Assembly: GCA_018433765.1 (NCBI GenBank)
Contig: JAHDQO010000001.1
Location: 372,001-436,000, forward strand
Origin: Tissierellales bacterium
Lineage (GTDB): Bacteria > Bacillota > Clostridia > Tissierellales > Sedimentibacteraceae
Direction of reading: 5' to 3'
DNA: 64,000 bases
Below, in pieces: positions 8,902 through 18,167 of the stretch (position 1 is its first letter; each line of letters starts with the position of its first letter). The notes beneath the pieces were generated by a model that worked only from the letters and a program-made list of their open reading frames with translations, was not told where the DNA came from and did no database searches. Both the position numbers and the translations under genes were made by a program.

Positions 8902-10251
8902 ATGATACAACAAAGATTACAAAAAGCTATGACAGATGTTGGTTTTCAAGACATAAGATTTGAAAAACTAAAAAAAATAGTTATTAAAGGTAGAAACATT
9001 GAAATCAAATCGGTTGATGTAATTGAGAAAGAAGGTGGACATGCACGTGCTTTGATTGGTGGAGGTTTTGGTACAATTTCATTTAATAAAATAGATGATG
9101 CTGAAGACTCAATTAAACAATGTATTCAATATAGTAAATTAATATCCGGTGAGAAAAAGTTAGCACATTCACCAGTTGTTAAAGATATAGTTGAAATAAA
9201 TGCTGAAGTAGATCCGAGATCAATTTCAATTGATGATAAAAAGGAATTATTATTAAAATATGGAGAATTAGCAATTGAAAATGGTGTAACAGTGGTTGAT
9301 TTAGAATATGTAGAAGAATATTCTGAAAAATATTATGTAAATAATGAAGGAACATCTATACTACAATATCATGTTGATGCGACAATATGCTTAAGGATGA
9401 TTTGCAAACGAAATGATTTAACTCAGCAAACAAGGATTTTCTTTGGCGGTGATCAAAATTATAAAAAATTAATTGGAAGAGAACAAGATGTTATAAATAA
9501 AGCTGAACAAACAGTTGCGTTACTTGATGCAGAACCAATAAAAGGTGGGCAATATGACGTTGTACTGCACCCTTCTGTAGGAGGATTATTTATACACGAA
9601 GCTTTTGGACATTTAAGCGAATCAGATTTTTTATTGGATAGTGAAGCTTTAAGAAAAACAATGGAACTTGGAAAAGTTTTTGCTACAGAAAAACTAAGTG
9701 TAGTCGATGATCCATCAGCAAAAGGTTATACAGGTAGTTTTATATATGATGATGAAGGAGTTAAAGCTAAAAAAACATACTTAATTAGAAATGGTAAGTT
9801 GAGCGGCAGACTTCATTCTAGAATGACAGCTGGATTAACAGATGAACAACCTACTGGACATTGTAGAGCAGAGAGTTTTGAATATACACCTATTGTAAGA
9901 ATGGGAAATACATATATAGATAGTGGAGATAGTAATTTTGACGATATAGTTGAATCTACTAAAGAAGGACTTCTTCTCTTTGGATGTGCAGGTGGACAAA
10001 CATCTGGTGATATGTTTACTTTTGCTGTTCAAGGTGGATATAAAATTAAAAATGGTAAGATTGGAGAGATGGTTAGAGATATAATACTAACAGGAAATCT
10101 GTTCACAACTTTGAAAAATATTGATATGATTGGTGATAAATGTGTTATGTGCGAAGGTGGGGGCTGTGGTAAGCAAGGTCAAACTTTGAGAGCTATATGC
10201 ATGGGTTCTCCGTATATTCGTATTAAATCTATGTCTATAGGGGGAAAGTAA
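8902..10251 (+). CDS. tldD: TldD-type metalloprotease
   Basis: The protein has 449 residues, the usual TldD length. The zinc motif HEAFGH (HExxxH) lies at about 232-237, and the C-terminal GGGCGKQGQTLR segment is typical of TldD. In E. coli, TldD/TldE processes peptides such as microcin B17 and the antitoxin CcdA; TldD carries the catalytic zinc and TldE is the non-catalytic partner. The tldE-like gene follows directly. The AAAGGAGG site 8 bp upstream supports this ATG. The native substrate here is unknown. Confidence 0.93.
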   Translation: MIQQRLQKAMTDVGFQDIRFEKLKKIVIKGRNIEIKSVDVIEKEGGHARALIGGGFGTISFNKIDDAEDSIKQCIQYSKLISGEKKLAHSPVVKDIVEINAEVDPRSISIDDKKELLLKYGELAIENGVTVVDLEYVEEYSEKYYVNNEGTSILQYHVDATICLRMICKRNDLTQQTRIFFGGDQNYKKLIGREQDVINKAEQTVALLDAEPIKGGQYDVVLHPSVGGLFIHEAFGHLSESDFLLDSEALRKTMELGKVFATEKLSVVDDPSAKGYTGSFIYDDEGVKAKKTYLIRNGKLSGRLHSRMTAGLTDEQPTGHCRAESFEYTPIVRMGNTYIDSGDSNFDDIVESTKEGLLLFGCAGGQTSGDMFTFAVQGGYKIKNGKIGEMVRDIILTGNLFTTLKNIDMIGDKCVMCEGGGCGKQGQTLRAICMGSPYIRIKSMSIGGK

Positions 10252-10303
10252 ATTCAAAATTCAAAATGCAAAATTAAAAATTTGAAATTCAAAATTTTAA
10301 TAA
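10252..10303. repeat. AT-rich AAATTCAAAA-type simple repeat
   Basis: The tldD-tldE gap holds reiterated and inverted copies of AATTCAAAAT and AAATTTGAA. Similar low-complexity repeat tracts occur between genes in many low-GC genomes. No function is apparent. Confidence 0.45.
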
Positions 10304-10338
10304 TTAAATACTTTTGTTAAATGAAAGGAATGAGTAGT

Positions 10339-11661
10339 ATGAAAGAATTATTTAATTATATATGCGATAAAGTTGATGATGCGGAATTATATAAAAAAGA
10401 AGAAAAAGTTGTTTCAATAAAATTGAATCCGGGAAAAGTTAAATCAATAGAAGGAAAAAATCTTATAGGTTTATCATTAAGAATGAACAAAGATAAGCGT
10501 TCAGGAACTGCTGTTTCAACATCTTTAAATGATTTTTCTATTGTTGATCGTGCTATAATATCAAGTGAATATAAGAAAGAAAAAGTATTAAAATTAAAAA
10601 ATATAAAAGCTAATAAGGTAAAGTGTTATAATCAAAAACTTGCTGTTATGACTGTAGATGATTTAGTGCAAGAGGGTTTAAGATTATCAGATAAAATAAA
10701 AGCTTTAGATGGTTCAATTAATTTTAATATCAATATAGATAAAACTATTTCAGATATTCATATTATGAATACAGAAGGATTTGATGATTCATATAAAAAA
10801 ACATCGTATAGTATTAATATCTCTACTACTTCTGAGGTAGGATTTAATCAAGTAAGCTTAAGTAACAGTAAAACAAATTTCTTCAAAATCTCAGACGAAG
10901 AAATTGAAGAGCTAGTAAGAAAACATCAAATTTCAAATAAACAATTAGAAATTGAAACATCAAGAATGACAGTTGTGTTCAGTGGAAAAACAATGGGTGC
11001 TTTAATGGTAAGGTTGTTAGCTGGAATTAATAGTGAGCTGGTTGAAAAAGGTGTATCACCACTTAAAAATAAGTTAGGAGAAAAGATTTCATCAGAATTA
11101 TTAACAGTTTATGATGATGCAACTCTTGAAGGAGGATTTGCAAGTTATAAATTTGATGATGAAGGTGTAAATGCACAAAAAACTTGTATAATTAAAAATG
11201 GAAAGTTTGAAAATTTTTTGGTTTCAGTTGAAACAGAAGAAAAAATGAATTCAAACTCTACTGGAAATGCAATTAAGAAAACTATGTTTTCAAAAAATAT
11301 AGAAGATCAGCCAGCAATTGATAGTTCAAATTTTTTAGTAGAAGGTAAAGCAACATTTGATGATGATATTATTAAAAGTATAAAACGTGGAATTTATGTA
11401 GACTCAGTAATGGGTACGCATACTGGCAATATTAATGCTGGTGAATATTCACTTAATGTAGGAAGTGGTTATTTAATAGAAAACGGTGAGTTAAAGGGTA
11501 AAATTGTAGATACAATGGTTTCAGGAAATATATATGAAGATTTATTTAAAATTGAAGCGATAGGTACAAAAAAAGAATTAATGCAAGTTGTATTTTACCC
11601 TATGGGTTATTCTCCAATGGTTAAATTTAGAGATATTATGGTTATAGGAAGTAAAGGTTAA
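10339..11661 (+). CDS. TldE/PmbA-like partner of TldD
   Basis: The protein has about 440 residues and belongs to the TldD/PmbA family but lacks the HExxxH motif, as expected for the non-catalytic TldE subunit. The shared C-terminal architecture is visible (FDDEGVNAQKT, SGNIYEDLFKIEAIG). An upstream ATG at 10321 overlaps the ribosome site AAAGGA; ATG 10339 has correct spacing and is preferred. It is co-directional with tldD, with an 87-bp gap, and the two probably form a heterodimer. Confidence 0.88.
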   Translation: MKELFNYICDKVDDAELYKKEEKVVSIKLNPGKVKSIEGKNLIGLSLRMNKDKRSGTAVSTSLNDFSIVDRAIISSEYKKEKVLKLKNIKANKVKCYNQKLAVMTVDDLVQEGLRLSDKIKALDGSINFNINIDKTISDIHIMNTEGFDDSYKKTSYSINISTTSEVGFNQVSLSNSKTNFFKISDEEIEELVRKHQISNKQLEIETSRMTVVFSGKTMGALMVRLLAGINSELVEKGVSPLKNKLGEKISSELLTVYDDATLEGGFASYKFDDEGVNAQKTCIIKNGKFENFLVSVETEEKMNSNSTGNAIKKTMFSKNIEDQPAIDSSNFLVEGKATFDDDIIKSIKRGIYVDSVMGTHTGNINAGEYSLNVGSGYLIENGELKGKIVDTMVSGNIYEDLFKIEAIGTKKELMQVVFYPMGYSPMVKFRDIMVIGSKG

Positions 11662-11728
11662 AATTATATATAAATTAATGAAACAATTTTCCAACAGCAA
11701 CGTCTAAAAAATAAGAGGAGTGGTATAA

Positions 11729-13114
11729 ATGAAAAAACTTAGAATTGTAATTATTTTTATATTAGTTGCTGTTATGTTTTCTTTTTCTTCATTAGCATTT
11801 GCTAACTCAGGACCTGTTCGTAAGGAAAGGCGTCCATCATCAGGTATAATGACAATTGATAAAGAATCTCAAATTACTGTTGAAAAAGAAGATTTAACTT
11901 TTGATTTTTCAGATAATGATAATTCTGATTATTCCATAAATGGCAAAGTTACTGCATCATATGAAATGTTTAATCCTACTGATGATAAAAAATCTGTTCA
12001 AATGGTTTTCCCTTTTGTAGGGAGACTTGATAATCTATCTTCTAATGACATTATAATAAAAGCTGATGAAAGTGAACTGCCTTATGAAGTATATTTTAGT
12101 AATATTGATAAAGATTTTAACTTTGAGTTTGATACTATAGTCAGTTCTATAAATGATAAACCTCATGAAGCTAAAAATTTTAAGGATAATGAAACAGGTA
12201 AACTTTATGTAATTGATGTGAAACCTACCACCGAACAAAGAATAGTATTAGCTGTTGATTTTAAATTTAACAATGAAAAGACTAAAGTACTTAGCAAGGG
12301 GTTTAGCGGTTATAAAGGTGATGACAATGGAACTCATATAAATGCTTGGTTTAATAAGCCTGAAACTTTAGAGATATTTGTTCTAGGTGAAGACATTGAT
12401 TTAGAAATAAGTGCTTATACAGATAGACAGCTAGAAAATAAAACAGATTTATTTGATTACGAAATTTCAACACAAGAAATAGAGTTTAAACATTATGTAA
12501 TTGAGAATATAATAAAAAAGCTAAGCCGTATTAATACTGATATTGTTAGCGAATCAAGAGTATATAATTTATATGCAAAATCTATTGATGAGTATTTTAC
12601 TTATAATCATGGCTTTGTTTCTGAACATGATTATTTAGATCAAGATAATCATGTACGAATTTTAGCTTTTGTTTATACTGTTGATTTCCCTTCTAATGGT
12701 AGAAAAAATGTAAGTGTAAGTTATAAAACTTCAACAAGCATGGATATGACTGAAACATCAAAGCCTTTATATAAATATGATTATATTTTAAATCCAGCTG
12801 AAAACTGGAGTGATTTTAAGAATTTAAATATAAGAATTTTAGCTCCTGATGAAGCACCTTATATTATAAGAAACAATATTGAACTAATAAGAGAAGAAGA
12901 TAAAGTATATACAGCAAGTTTGGAGACTCTTCCTGACAATGATTTTTCTTTTACACTTTATGAAGATGAAGAAATTACTTTATTAGATAGAATTGAAGGT
13001 AAATTTTTTAGGAGATTTGGATATTTAACTCCTTTAGTTAAAGGTGTTGCATTAATTATTATAGTTATAATTATTTTAATTGTAATTGTTAAAAAGAGAA
13101 TAAGAAAAAGCTAA
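11729..13114 (+). CDS. Surface protein with signal peptide and C-terminal membrane anchor
   Basis: The protein has 461 residues. A signal peptide (1-25, ending AFA) precedes a large beta-rich, Asp/Asn-rich ectodomain. One hydrophobic helix (about 434-456) is followed by a basic KKRIRKS tail, so the protein is anchored at the C-terminus with the bulk outside. I do not recognise a family. It follows tldE by 67 bp with its own AGAGGAG site and ends just before a structured repeat and a terminator. Confidence 0.75.
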   Translation: MKKLRIVIIFILVAVMFSFSSLAFANSGPVRKERRPSSGIMTIDKESQITVEKEDLTFDFSDNDNSDYSINGKVTASYEMFNPTDDKKSVQMVFPFVGRLDNLSSNDIIIKADESELPYEVYFSNIDKDFNFEFDTIVSSINDKPHEAKNFKDNETGKLYVIDVKPTTEQRIVLAVDFKFNNEKTKVLSKGFSGYKGDDNGTHINAWFNKPETLEIFVLGEDIDLEISAYTDRQLENKTDLFDYEISTQEIEFKHYVIENIIKKLSRINTDIVSESRVYNLYAKSIDEYFTYNHGFVSEHDYLDQDNHVRILAFVYTVDFPSNGRKNVSVSYKTSTSMDMTETSKPLYKYDYILNPAENWSDFKNLNIRILAPDEAPYIIRNNIELIREEDKVYTASLETLPDNDFSFTLYEDEEITLLDRIEGKFFRRFGYLTPLVKGVALIIIVIIILIVIVKKRIRKS

Positions 13115-13164
13115 TCTTATTGACAAAAATCAATAACTTTGAAATATGAGTTTGTCAACAAGAT

Positions 13165-13287
13165 GACAGGCTTTTGAGAAACTTGAAGTTCGAGGCGTGC
13201 CGAAAGCGAGTAAGCGGAGCGTATATAGAAATACGTGAGCATTCTCGATTGAGGCAACAACGATGAAATTCGGGTTTGTCAATAGCC
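13165..13287. repeat. Structured GC-richer dispersed-type repeat
   Basis: About 120 nt are clearly richer in GC than their surroundings. The outer inverted arms are CAGGCTTTTGA and TCAATAGCCTG, and the inner hairpin is GCGGAGCGTATATAGAAATACGTGAGC-like (arms GCGTAT/ATACGT). There is no ORF. It resembles palindromic GCGGAGCGTA...TACGTGAGC elements I recall from other Clostridia. It lies between the surface protein and its terminator. Confidence 0.55.
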
Positions 13288-13288
13288 T

Positions 13289-13319
13289 GAGGATAATTTA
13301 AATATTATCCTTTTTTTTA
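13289..13319 (+). terminator. Intrinsic terminator
   Basis: GGATAAT and ATTATCC arms around TTAAAT are followed by eight or more T. It ends the tldD-tldE-surface protein unit. Confidence 0.8.
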
Positions 13320-13327
13320 TTACTATA

Positions 13328-13422
13328 TTGTTAATTTATGCATAATAAGTTATAATTTACTTAATAAAATAATTATATAAGCATTTTTAATTACACTTTT
13401 GATAATATCAAAAGTGTTTTTT
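13328..13422 (+). promoter_or_regulatory. Promoter followed by short leader and intrinsic terminator (copy B)
   Basis: TTGTTA (13328-13333), a 17-bp spacer and TATAAT (13351-13356) are followed about 40 nt later by the hairpin ACACTTTTGATAATATCAAAAGTGT and a T-run. The methyltransferase gene starts only about 25 nt after the terminator, so its expression would need readthrough. It shares the sequence around the -10 and the terminator with copy A before tldD. Confidence 0.6.
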
Positions 13423-13446
13423 AAAATTAAAAGGCGGTGAATGTTT

Positions 13447-14130
13447 ATGACTAATAAATATGAAAACACAAAAAAGTATTGGGACAAAGCTTTTACTAAT
13501 ATATCTACAATCAATCCAACAGATCCAATTAATAATTTATCATTAGAAAAATCAATCAAATGGATATCAGAAGATAGTAGTAATCTTTTAGACTTCGGAT
13601 GTGGTTCAGGAAAAATACTTTTTAGAAGTTTATTTTATGGAGTTGGACAAGTGTTAGGCATTGACATATCTCAAGAAGCAATAAATTGCGCAAATAAAAG
13701 TGTAAATGAATTAGAATTAGATAATAAAGCTTTTTTTGAAGTAGGAGGAAATGAATTACTAAAAGAAATAAATAGTAATAGTTATGATGGTGCAGTATTA
13801 TTTAATATTATAGATAATTTAATACCTATGGATGCGGTCATGGTATTAGAACAAATACACAGAATAGTTAAAGATTCAGGCAAAATATTAATAAAATTCA
13901 ATCCATATATAAATAAAAAATTAAAAGAAGAATTTGAATTTAGGGAATTAGAAGAAGAATTTTATGAAGAAAAAACAGGATTATATATATGGAATTTGTC
14001 AAATGAAAAGATAAAGGAATTATTGCACGAATATTTTAATATTGAGCAAGAATTAATAGTAGAATTTCCTGAATATAATCAAACTAACAGAATGTATTAT
14101 TTAAGAAATAAAAATACTAAAATAATATAA
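13447..14130 (+). CDS. Class I SAM-dependent methyltransferase
   Basis: The protein has about 227 residues. Motif I, LLDFGCGSGK, lies at about 48-57, and an acidic strand-2 end (GIDIS) and the FNIIDNLIP region follow, as in small-molecule Methyltransf_11/25-type enzymes. The substrate is unknown. ATG 13441 sits immediately after GGCGGTGA; ATG 13447, two codons later, has better spacing, so the start is uncertain by two codons. It heads a run of small genes of mixed function. Confidence 0.8.
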   Translation: MTNKYENTKKYWDKAFTNISTINPTDPINNLSLEKSIKWISEDSSNLLDFGCGSGKILFRSLFYGVGQVLGIDISQEAINCANKSVNELELDNKAFFEVGGNELLKEINSNSYDGAVLFNIIDNLIPMDAVMVLEQIHRIVKDSGKILIKFNPYINKKLKEEFEFRELEEEFYEEKTGLYIWNLSNEKIKELLHEYFNIEQELIVEFPEYNQTNRMYYLRNKNTKII

Positions 14131-14153
14131 TTAGCAAAAGAGAGGTAAACCTT

Positions 14154-14795
14154 ATGAACAATAGAGACTTGGTAAATAAAATATCCGATAAAAACGTTAA
14201 TATTGATGAATTTGTTGAAAAGGTAATAAATGATGAAGAAATTAGAATTCAAGTTATAAATCAAATGCTTAATAACAATAAAATAATGGTTTATTATCAC
14301 TGCTATTATATAGTTTCAAAAGCTAGTGAAATAAAACCAGAATTATTTTATGAATATTGGAATGATTTTGCTTTTCTTCTCGAACATAAGAATTCATATC
14401 ATAGAGATATAGGTTTGACAATAATAGCAAATCTAACAAAAGTAGATGAAAGAAATTTGTTTTCTAGTCTATATAAAAATTATATTAAACTTTTTAATGA
14501 TGAAAAGTTTATGACTTCCCAGTGTTTTGTCAAAAACATAAAAAAAATAATAAAAAACAAGAGTGAATATGAAAAACAAATCATTGATTTGTTACAGGAT
14601 ATAGACAAAATATGTACCTATCCTACTAAACAAAAAGAACTGCTAAAGAGTGATATTATAGAAGTATTTGATGAAATATTTGAAAATACAAAATATAAAG
14701 ATATAATTATAAAATTCGTTAATTCTCAATCAAGTAGTGTAAGCCCTAAAACTAAGAAAAAAGTAAGAGAGTTTGTTAAAAAGTATATTATATAA
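14154..14795 (+). CDS. Helical-repeat hypothetical protein
   Basis: The protein has 213 residues and is strongly alpha-helical and Lys/Glu/Ile-rich. Its repeated helix pairs suggest a HEAT-like solenoid, but no catalytic motif is visible. It lies 24 bp after the methyltransferase with an AGAGG ribosome site and 32 bp before a GNAT gene, so the three are likely co-transcribed. I do not recognise its family. Confidence 0.6.
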   Translation: MNNRDLVNKISDKNVNIDEFVEKVINDEEIRIQVINQMLNNNKIMVYYHCYYIVSKASEIKPELFYEYWNDFAFLLEHKNSYHRDIGLTIIANLTKVDERNLFSSLYKNYIKLFNDEKFMTSQCFVKNIKKIIKNKSEYEKQIIDLLQDIDKICTYPTKQKELLKSDIIEVFDEIFENTKYKDIIIKFVNSQSSSVSPKTKKKVREFVKKYII

Positions 14796-14827
14796 AAAGA
14801 ATTATTTAATTATAAGAGGTGGTAAAT

Positions 14828-15274
14828 ATGGATATAAAATATAAAGATATATCTAATGAACTTGATAAGGTAAAACCATTATGGGAAGAACTTAATAATC
14901 ATCATTTAAAAAGAAGTACAGACTTTAAAGACAATTTTAGAAAATTTGCATTTGAAGAAAGAAAAAGAAGAATTTTAGAGAAACAATTTAAAATAATAGG
15001 AGTTTTTGATAATTGTACCTTAATTGGATACTGCATATCATCTATAAGTGATAATAGAGAAATAGGTGAAATAGAGTCATTATATATTGATAATAATTAT
15101 AGAGGTATGAATATAGGTAAAGAACTCATGACAAAATCGTTACAATGGATAGAAGAAAATGAAGTACAAAATATACATATTTATGTTGCAGTTGGAAATG
15201 AAGAAGCTTTAGAGTTTTATAATAAATTTGGTTTTAGACCAAGTACATATAAATTAAAAAGATTATCCAAATAA
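14828..15274 (+). CDS. GNAT family N-acetyltransferase
   Basis: The protein has 148 residues. The GNAT core is seen in IGEIESLYIDNNYRGMNIGKELM (acetyl-CoA loop R/Q-x-x-G-x-G/A variant RGMNIG) and the terminal NEEALEFYNKFGF motif. The acceptor is unknown. A GTG at 14819 overlaps the AGAGGTGG ribosome site, so ATG 14828 is preferred. It lies in the methyltransferase-to-SGNH run. Confidence 0.82.
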   Translation: MDIKYKDISNELDKVKPLWEELNNHHLKRSTDFKDNFRKFAFEERKRRILEKQFKIIGVFDNCTLIGYCISSISDNREIGEIESLYIDNNYRGMNIGKELMTKSLQWIEENEVQNIHIYVAVGNEEALEFYNKFGFRPSTYKLKRLSK

Positions 15275-15287
15275 AGGAGGAATATTA

Positions 15288-16073
15288 ATGTCAAGTAAAA
15301 AATTTAATTTTAATAAGTGGTGGATATATCTTATTTTAGTAGCTATTTTTTGTGTTCCAGCATATACACAAATACCATTTGACCGTACAAATACGTCTAA
15401 AGTTGTTGCAGAAGTGTTGAGAAATCCGCTTATATATTATAATCAATATATTTATATCATTGTAAAAGTAGTTTTTATAGCATTAGCTTGTGTATCAATA
15501 ATTTTTAAAAAATTTAATAAGGTTTTTAATTATTTTATATTTATTCAGTTAATAGGTATCGCAATATTTCAAAGTACAGCTTATACTGAAAGTTATGGGT
15601 TAAGTTTTTTAATAGGAAATATAATATTATTCTTAATTGTAGCTGCAGCATGGTTAATGCAGAGCATTAATAACTATGAAAACGAATATAAAAACAAAAT
15701 AGGAAATATAAAATATCTATTATTAGCATTAGCTATATTAGCATTTTGGTGTCCTGCAGATAACACTGGGATGCTGCCAAATTTTACATTATTAGAACTT
15801 GTTGCAAATGAATCTATGGTAACTTTTTGTATGGTTACTCCTGTTATACTAGTTATTTCACTTTTATATTCTGAAAAGATTAATTTTCAATCATTAAGAA
15901 TAATAAGTTTTATAGGGTTAATGTTTGGAGTAGTAAATGAAATAACATGTTTTATGTTAAGTGTAGATATGTGGTGGATGGGTATTTTGCATTTACCATT
16001 GTTAATCGTTTCTTTGTTTACATTTATAGTATCAGGAAAGGAATTAAAGAAAATTAGTTCTGAGAATAAATGA
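15288..16073 (+). CDS. Polytopic membrane protein
   Basis: The protein has 261 residues with about seven or eight hydrophobic helices and short loops, and no transporter or enzyme signature that I can identify. The start follows AAGGAGGAATATT, 14 bp after the GNAT stop, which suggests co-transcription. The function is unknown. Confidence 0.7.
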   Translation: MSSKKFNFNKWWIYLILVAIFCVPAYTQIPFDRTNTSKVVAEVLRNPLIYYNQYIYIIVKVVFIALACVSIIFKKFNKVFNYFIFIQLIGIAIFQSTAYTESYGLSFLIGNIILFLIVAAAWLMQSINNYENEYKNKIGNIKYLLLALAILAFWCPADNTGMLPNFTLLELVANESMVTFCMVTPVILVISLLYSEKINFQSLRIISFIGLMFGVVNEITCFMLSVDMWWMGILHLPLLIVSLFTFIVSGKELKKISSENK

Positions 16074-16201
16074 TTGACAAGTAAACATACTATGATTAGC
16101 ACTTAAATAATTGATAGTTAATGGAAGCTTTATAAGCGTAGTGTATTAAATAAAATAAATAGACATTTTTTAGCACAAAAATATAAAAAGGAATGAACTA
16201 A

Positions 16202-16885
16202 ATGATTGCATGCTTTGGAGATAGTATCACTGTTGGGTCACCCGGTAAATCATATATTAAATACCTAAAAAATAAAAACGAATATTTAAATTATGGTAAA
16301 GGTGGAGACACATTATTAGGTGTAACAAATCGAATAGAAAAGTTCCTATTAGACTCTTCATGTAATAAATTTATTATTGAAATTGGAGCAAATGATATTT
16401 TACTGCCATTTTTAAAGAATCATTCAAAAAAATGGATACCCGTTGTTAATAGTAAAGAAAGATTAGGAAGTATAATTACTGTTAATAAAGAAGATTTTAT
16501 CAAAAATTATGAAAAACTTCTTTGTTTATTAAAAGACAAAGAAATTAAAGTAGTTACTATGCCGTGTCTTGGTGAAAATCTAGAAAGTCAACTAAATAAA
16601 AAAGTTGATGAATATAATGAAATTATTAAGAATTTATGCAGTAATTATAGAATTAATCTTATTGATTTTAACTTATGGCAGAAACAAATTATAAAAAGTA
16701 GGGGAAATTATTCAAACTATTTTATAAAAAAGAATCCTTTTTATGTAACGTTAGATTCATTACTAACAACTTATTTAAATTTCACATCATTAATAAGTAA
16801 AAAAAGAAATTTAATATTAACCGTTGATGGAGTCCATTTAAACGAATATGCAGCAAAAGGATTAGCTAATCTGATAGAAAAATAG
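16202..16885 (+). CDS. SGNH/GDSL-type hydrolase
   Basis: The protein has 227 residues. Block I is CFGDSIT with the nucleophile Ser at residue 8, the block III-like GANDI is near residue 63, and block V DGVHLN (Asp/His) is near 210. All SGNH residues are present. There is no signal peptide, so it is probably cytoplasmic. Such enzymes are esterases or lipases of varied substrate. The start is preceded by AAAAGGAATG. Confidence 0.85.
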   Translation: MIACFGDSITVGSPGKSYIKYLKNKNEYLNYGKGGDTLLGVTNRIEKFLLDSSCNKFIIEIGANDILLPFLKNHSKKWIPVVNSKERLGSIITVNKEDFIKNYEKLLCLLKDKEIKVVTMPCLGENLESQLNKKVDEYNEIIKNLCSNYRINLIDFNLWQKQIIKSRGNYSNYFIKKNPFYVTLDSLLTTYLNFTSLISKKRNLILTVDGVHLNEYAAKGLANLIEK

Positions 16886-16914
16886 AATTTAGTGATTAAA
16901 GGAGAAGAAGTTAT

Positions 16915-17019
16915 ATGAGTAAGAAAATAGATTTATTTCATTTTGGAGATTGTGGTTCATATGATGAGTATAATCCTTTGAGACTTTATAATGAGGAATA
17001 TGTTCCAGAGCTATTATAA
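16915..17019 (+). pseudogene. 34-codon ORF, probable remnant of a longer gene
   Basis: A good ribosome site (AAAGGAGAAG) precedes an ATG and 34 codons, then a stop. The peptide starts MSKKIDLFHFGDCGSY and looks like the N-terminus of a larger protein. The following 40 bp are non-coding and lead into the headless VanZ frame, consistent with a deletion joining two broken genes. The parent family is not identified. Confidence 0.4.
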
Positions 17020-17056
17020 TAAATGAATATTTATTCAGCAATAATTTTTTTGCTAA

Positions 17057-17590
17057 TCCAAAATTTATTATAGGACAAGGTCGATTCTTATAAAGTATCT
17101 ATATAGATTAGTTATATTTACAGATGTTACATTTTTATTAAATATTGATAAATTAGAAAAAGACGAATTAAAAAAGCACAATTATTATAGACTACCAGTA
17201 AACGTAGTACCTTTTAAAGAGGTATTTAAAGAAATTAGTAAAGTAGGTATTTCATATGATGGTGATAAAGTTTTTCATATGAGATTAATATTAAGAAATA
17301 TAGGTGGAAATTTAATATTATTACTTCCTTTAGGTTTTCTTATACCAATATTAAATAAAAAATATAAGAAATTTAAAAATATAATTTTATTAGGCTTAGG
17401 AGTATCTATAGGTATAGAGTTAATACAATCAATAGAAATATTTACTGGTATTGTTAGGGCAAGAGTTGTTGACATTGATGATGTAATATTAAATGTATTA
17501 GGAATAATAATAGGTTACTGGGCATACAGGTTACTATTATATTTAGCAACTAAACTTAAAATGAGTTTCTTATATAATATGTTGGCTTAA
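17057..17590 (+). pseudogene. VanZ-like protein lacking its N-terminal start
   Basis: The frame is open from 17057 but its first ATG is at 17279. Upstream of that ATG the frame still encodes typical VanZ sequence (PVNVVPFKEVF), followed by GGNLILLLPLGFLIP, GIELIQ and VVDIDDVILNVLG. The natural first transmembrane helix and start codon are missing, so the gene is probably truncated by deletion. A short product from 17279 would lack the conserved NxxPF segment. VanZ proteins are small membrane proteins, in one case linked to teicoplanin resistance. Confidence 0.65.
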
Positions 17591-17651
17591 TAGATAGATT
17601 TTTAAACTATATAACTCTATCAAGTCATTAAGTTTAGAGAAAGGACTTATA

Positions 17652-18065
17652 ATGAATAAAATAATATATAAAATAGGAAACATAGATAAAGTTAGTGAAG
17701 TTAAAAGTTTGTATGAAGATGCTGAATGGACAAGTTATACTAAAGATATTCAAAAACTAATTAAAGCTTTGAACTCCTCTCTTTTTATTATTACAGCGTG
17801 GGATGGTGACGAATTAGTAGGATTAGTTAGAGTTGTAGGAGATGGATTAACTATTATATACATACAAGATATTTTAGTTAGGAAATCATACAAACGAAAA
17901 GGAATAGGTACACAATTATTACAAAAAGTTCTTCATAATTTTAAAGATGTACGCCAAAAGGTACTACTTACTGATGAGAAACAAGAAATTAGAAAGTTTT
18001 ATGAAAAAAACGGATTCTTTTCTTGTGATGAAGGAATAATAGTAGCATTTGCAAAGTTTGACTGA
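17652..18065 (+). CDS. GNAT family N-acetyltransferase
   Basis: The protein has 137 residues. The acetyl-CoA loop is RKSYKRKGIGTQLL, and strand 4 (IIYIQDILV) and the FYEKNGF terminal motif are clear. It is close to the small GNAT proteins beginning with a SLYEDAEWTSYT segment found in Firmicutes. The acceptor is unknown. ATG follows AGAGAAAGGACT. Confidence 0.85.
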   Translation: MNKIIYKIGNIDKVSEVKSLYEDAEWTSYTKDIQKLIKALNSSLFIITAWDGDELVGLVRVVGDGLTIIYIQDILVRKSYKRKGIGTQLLQKVLHNFKDVRQKVLLTDEKQEIRKFYEKNGFFSCDEGIIVAFAKFD

Positions 18066-18167
18066 TAACGTTTAGTAAAGTTAGTTATTAGAAGATTCAA
18101 TACTAGATATTGCAATGTATATAGATAATAGTAACTAATAGAATTTAAGCTAACTGGGAGGTTCTTT

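Noticed and set aside
16915-17590. A single gene linking the 34-codon ORF to VanZ by one frameshift
   Set aside because: The 34-codon peptide does not resemble a VanZ N-terminus (no hydrophobic helix), so two separate remnants are more likely.
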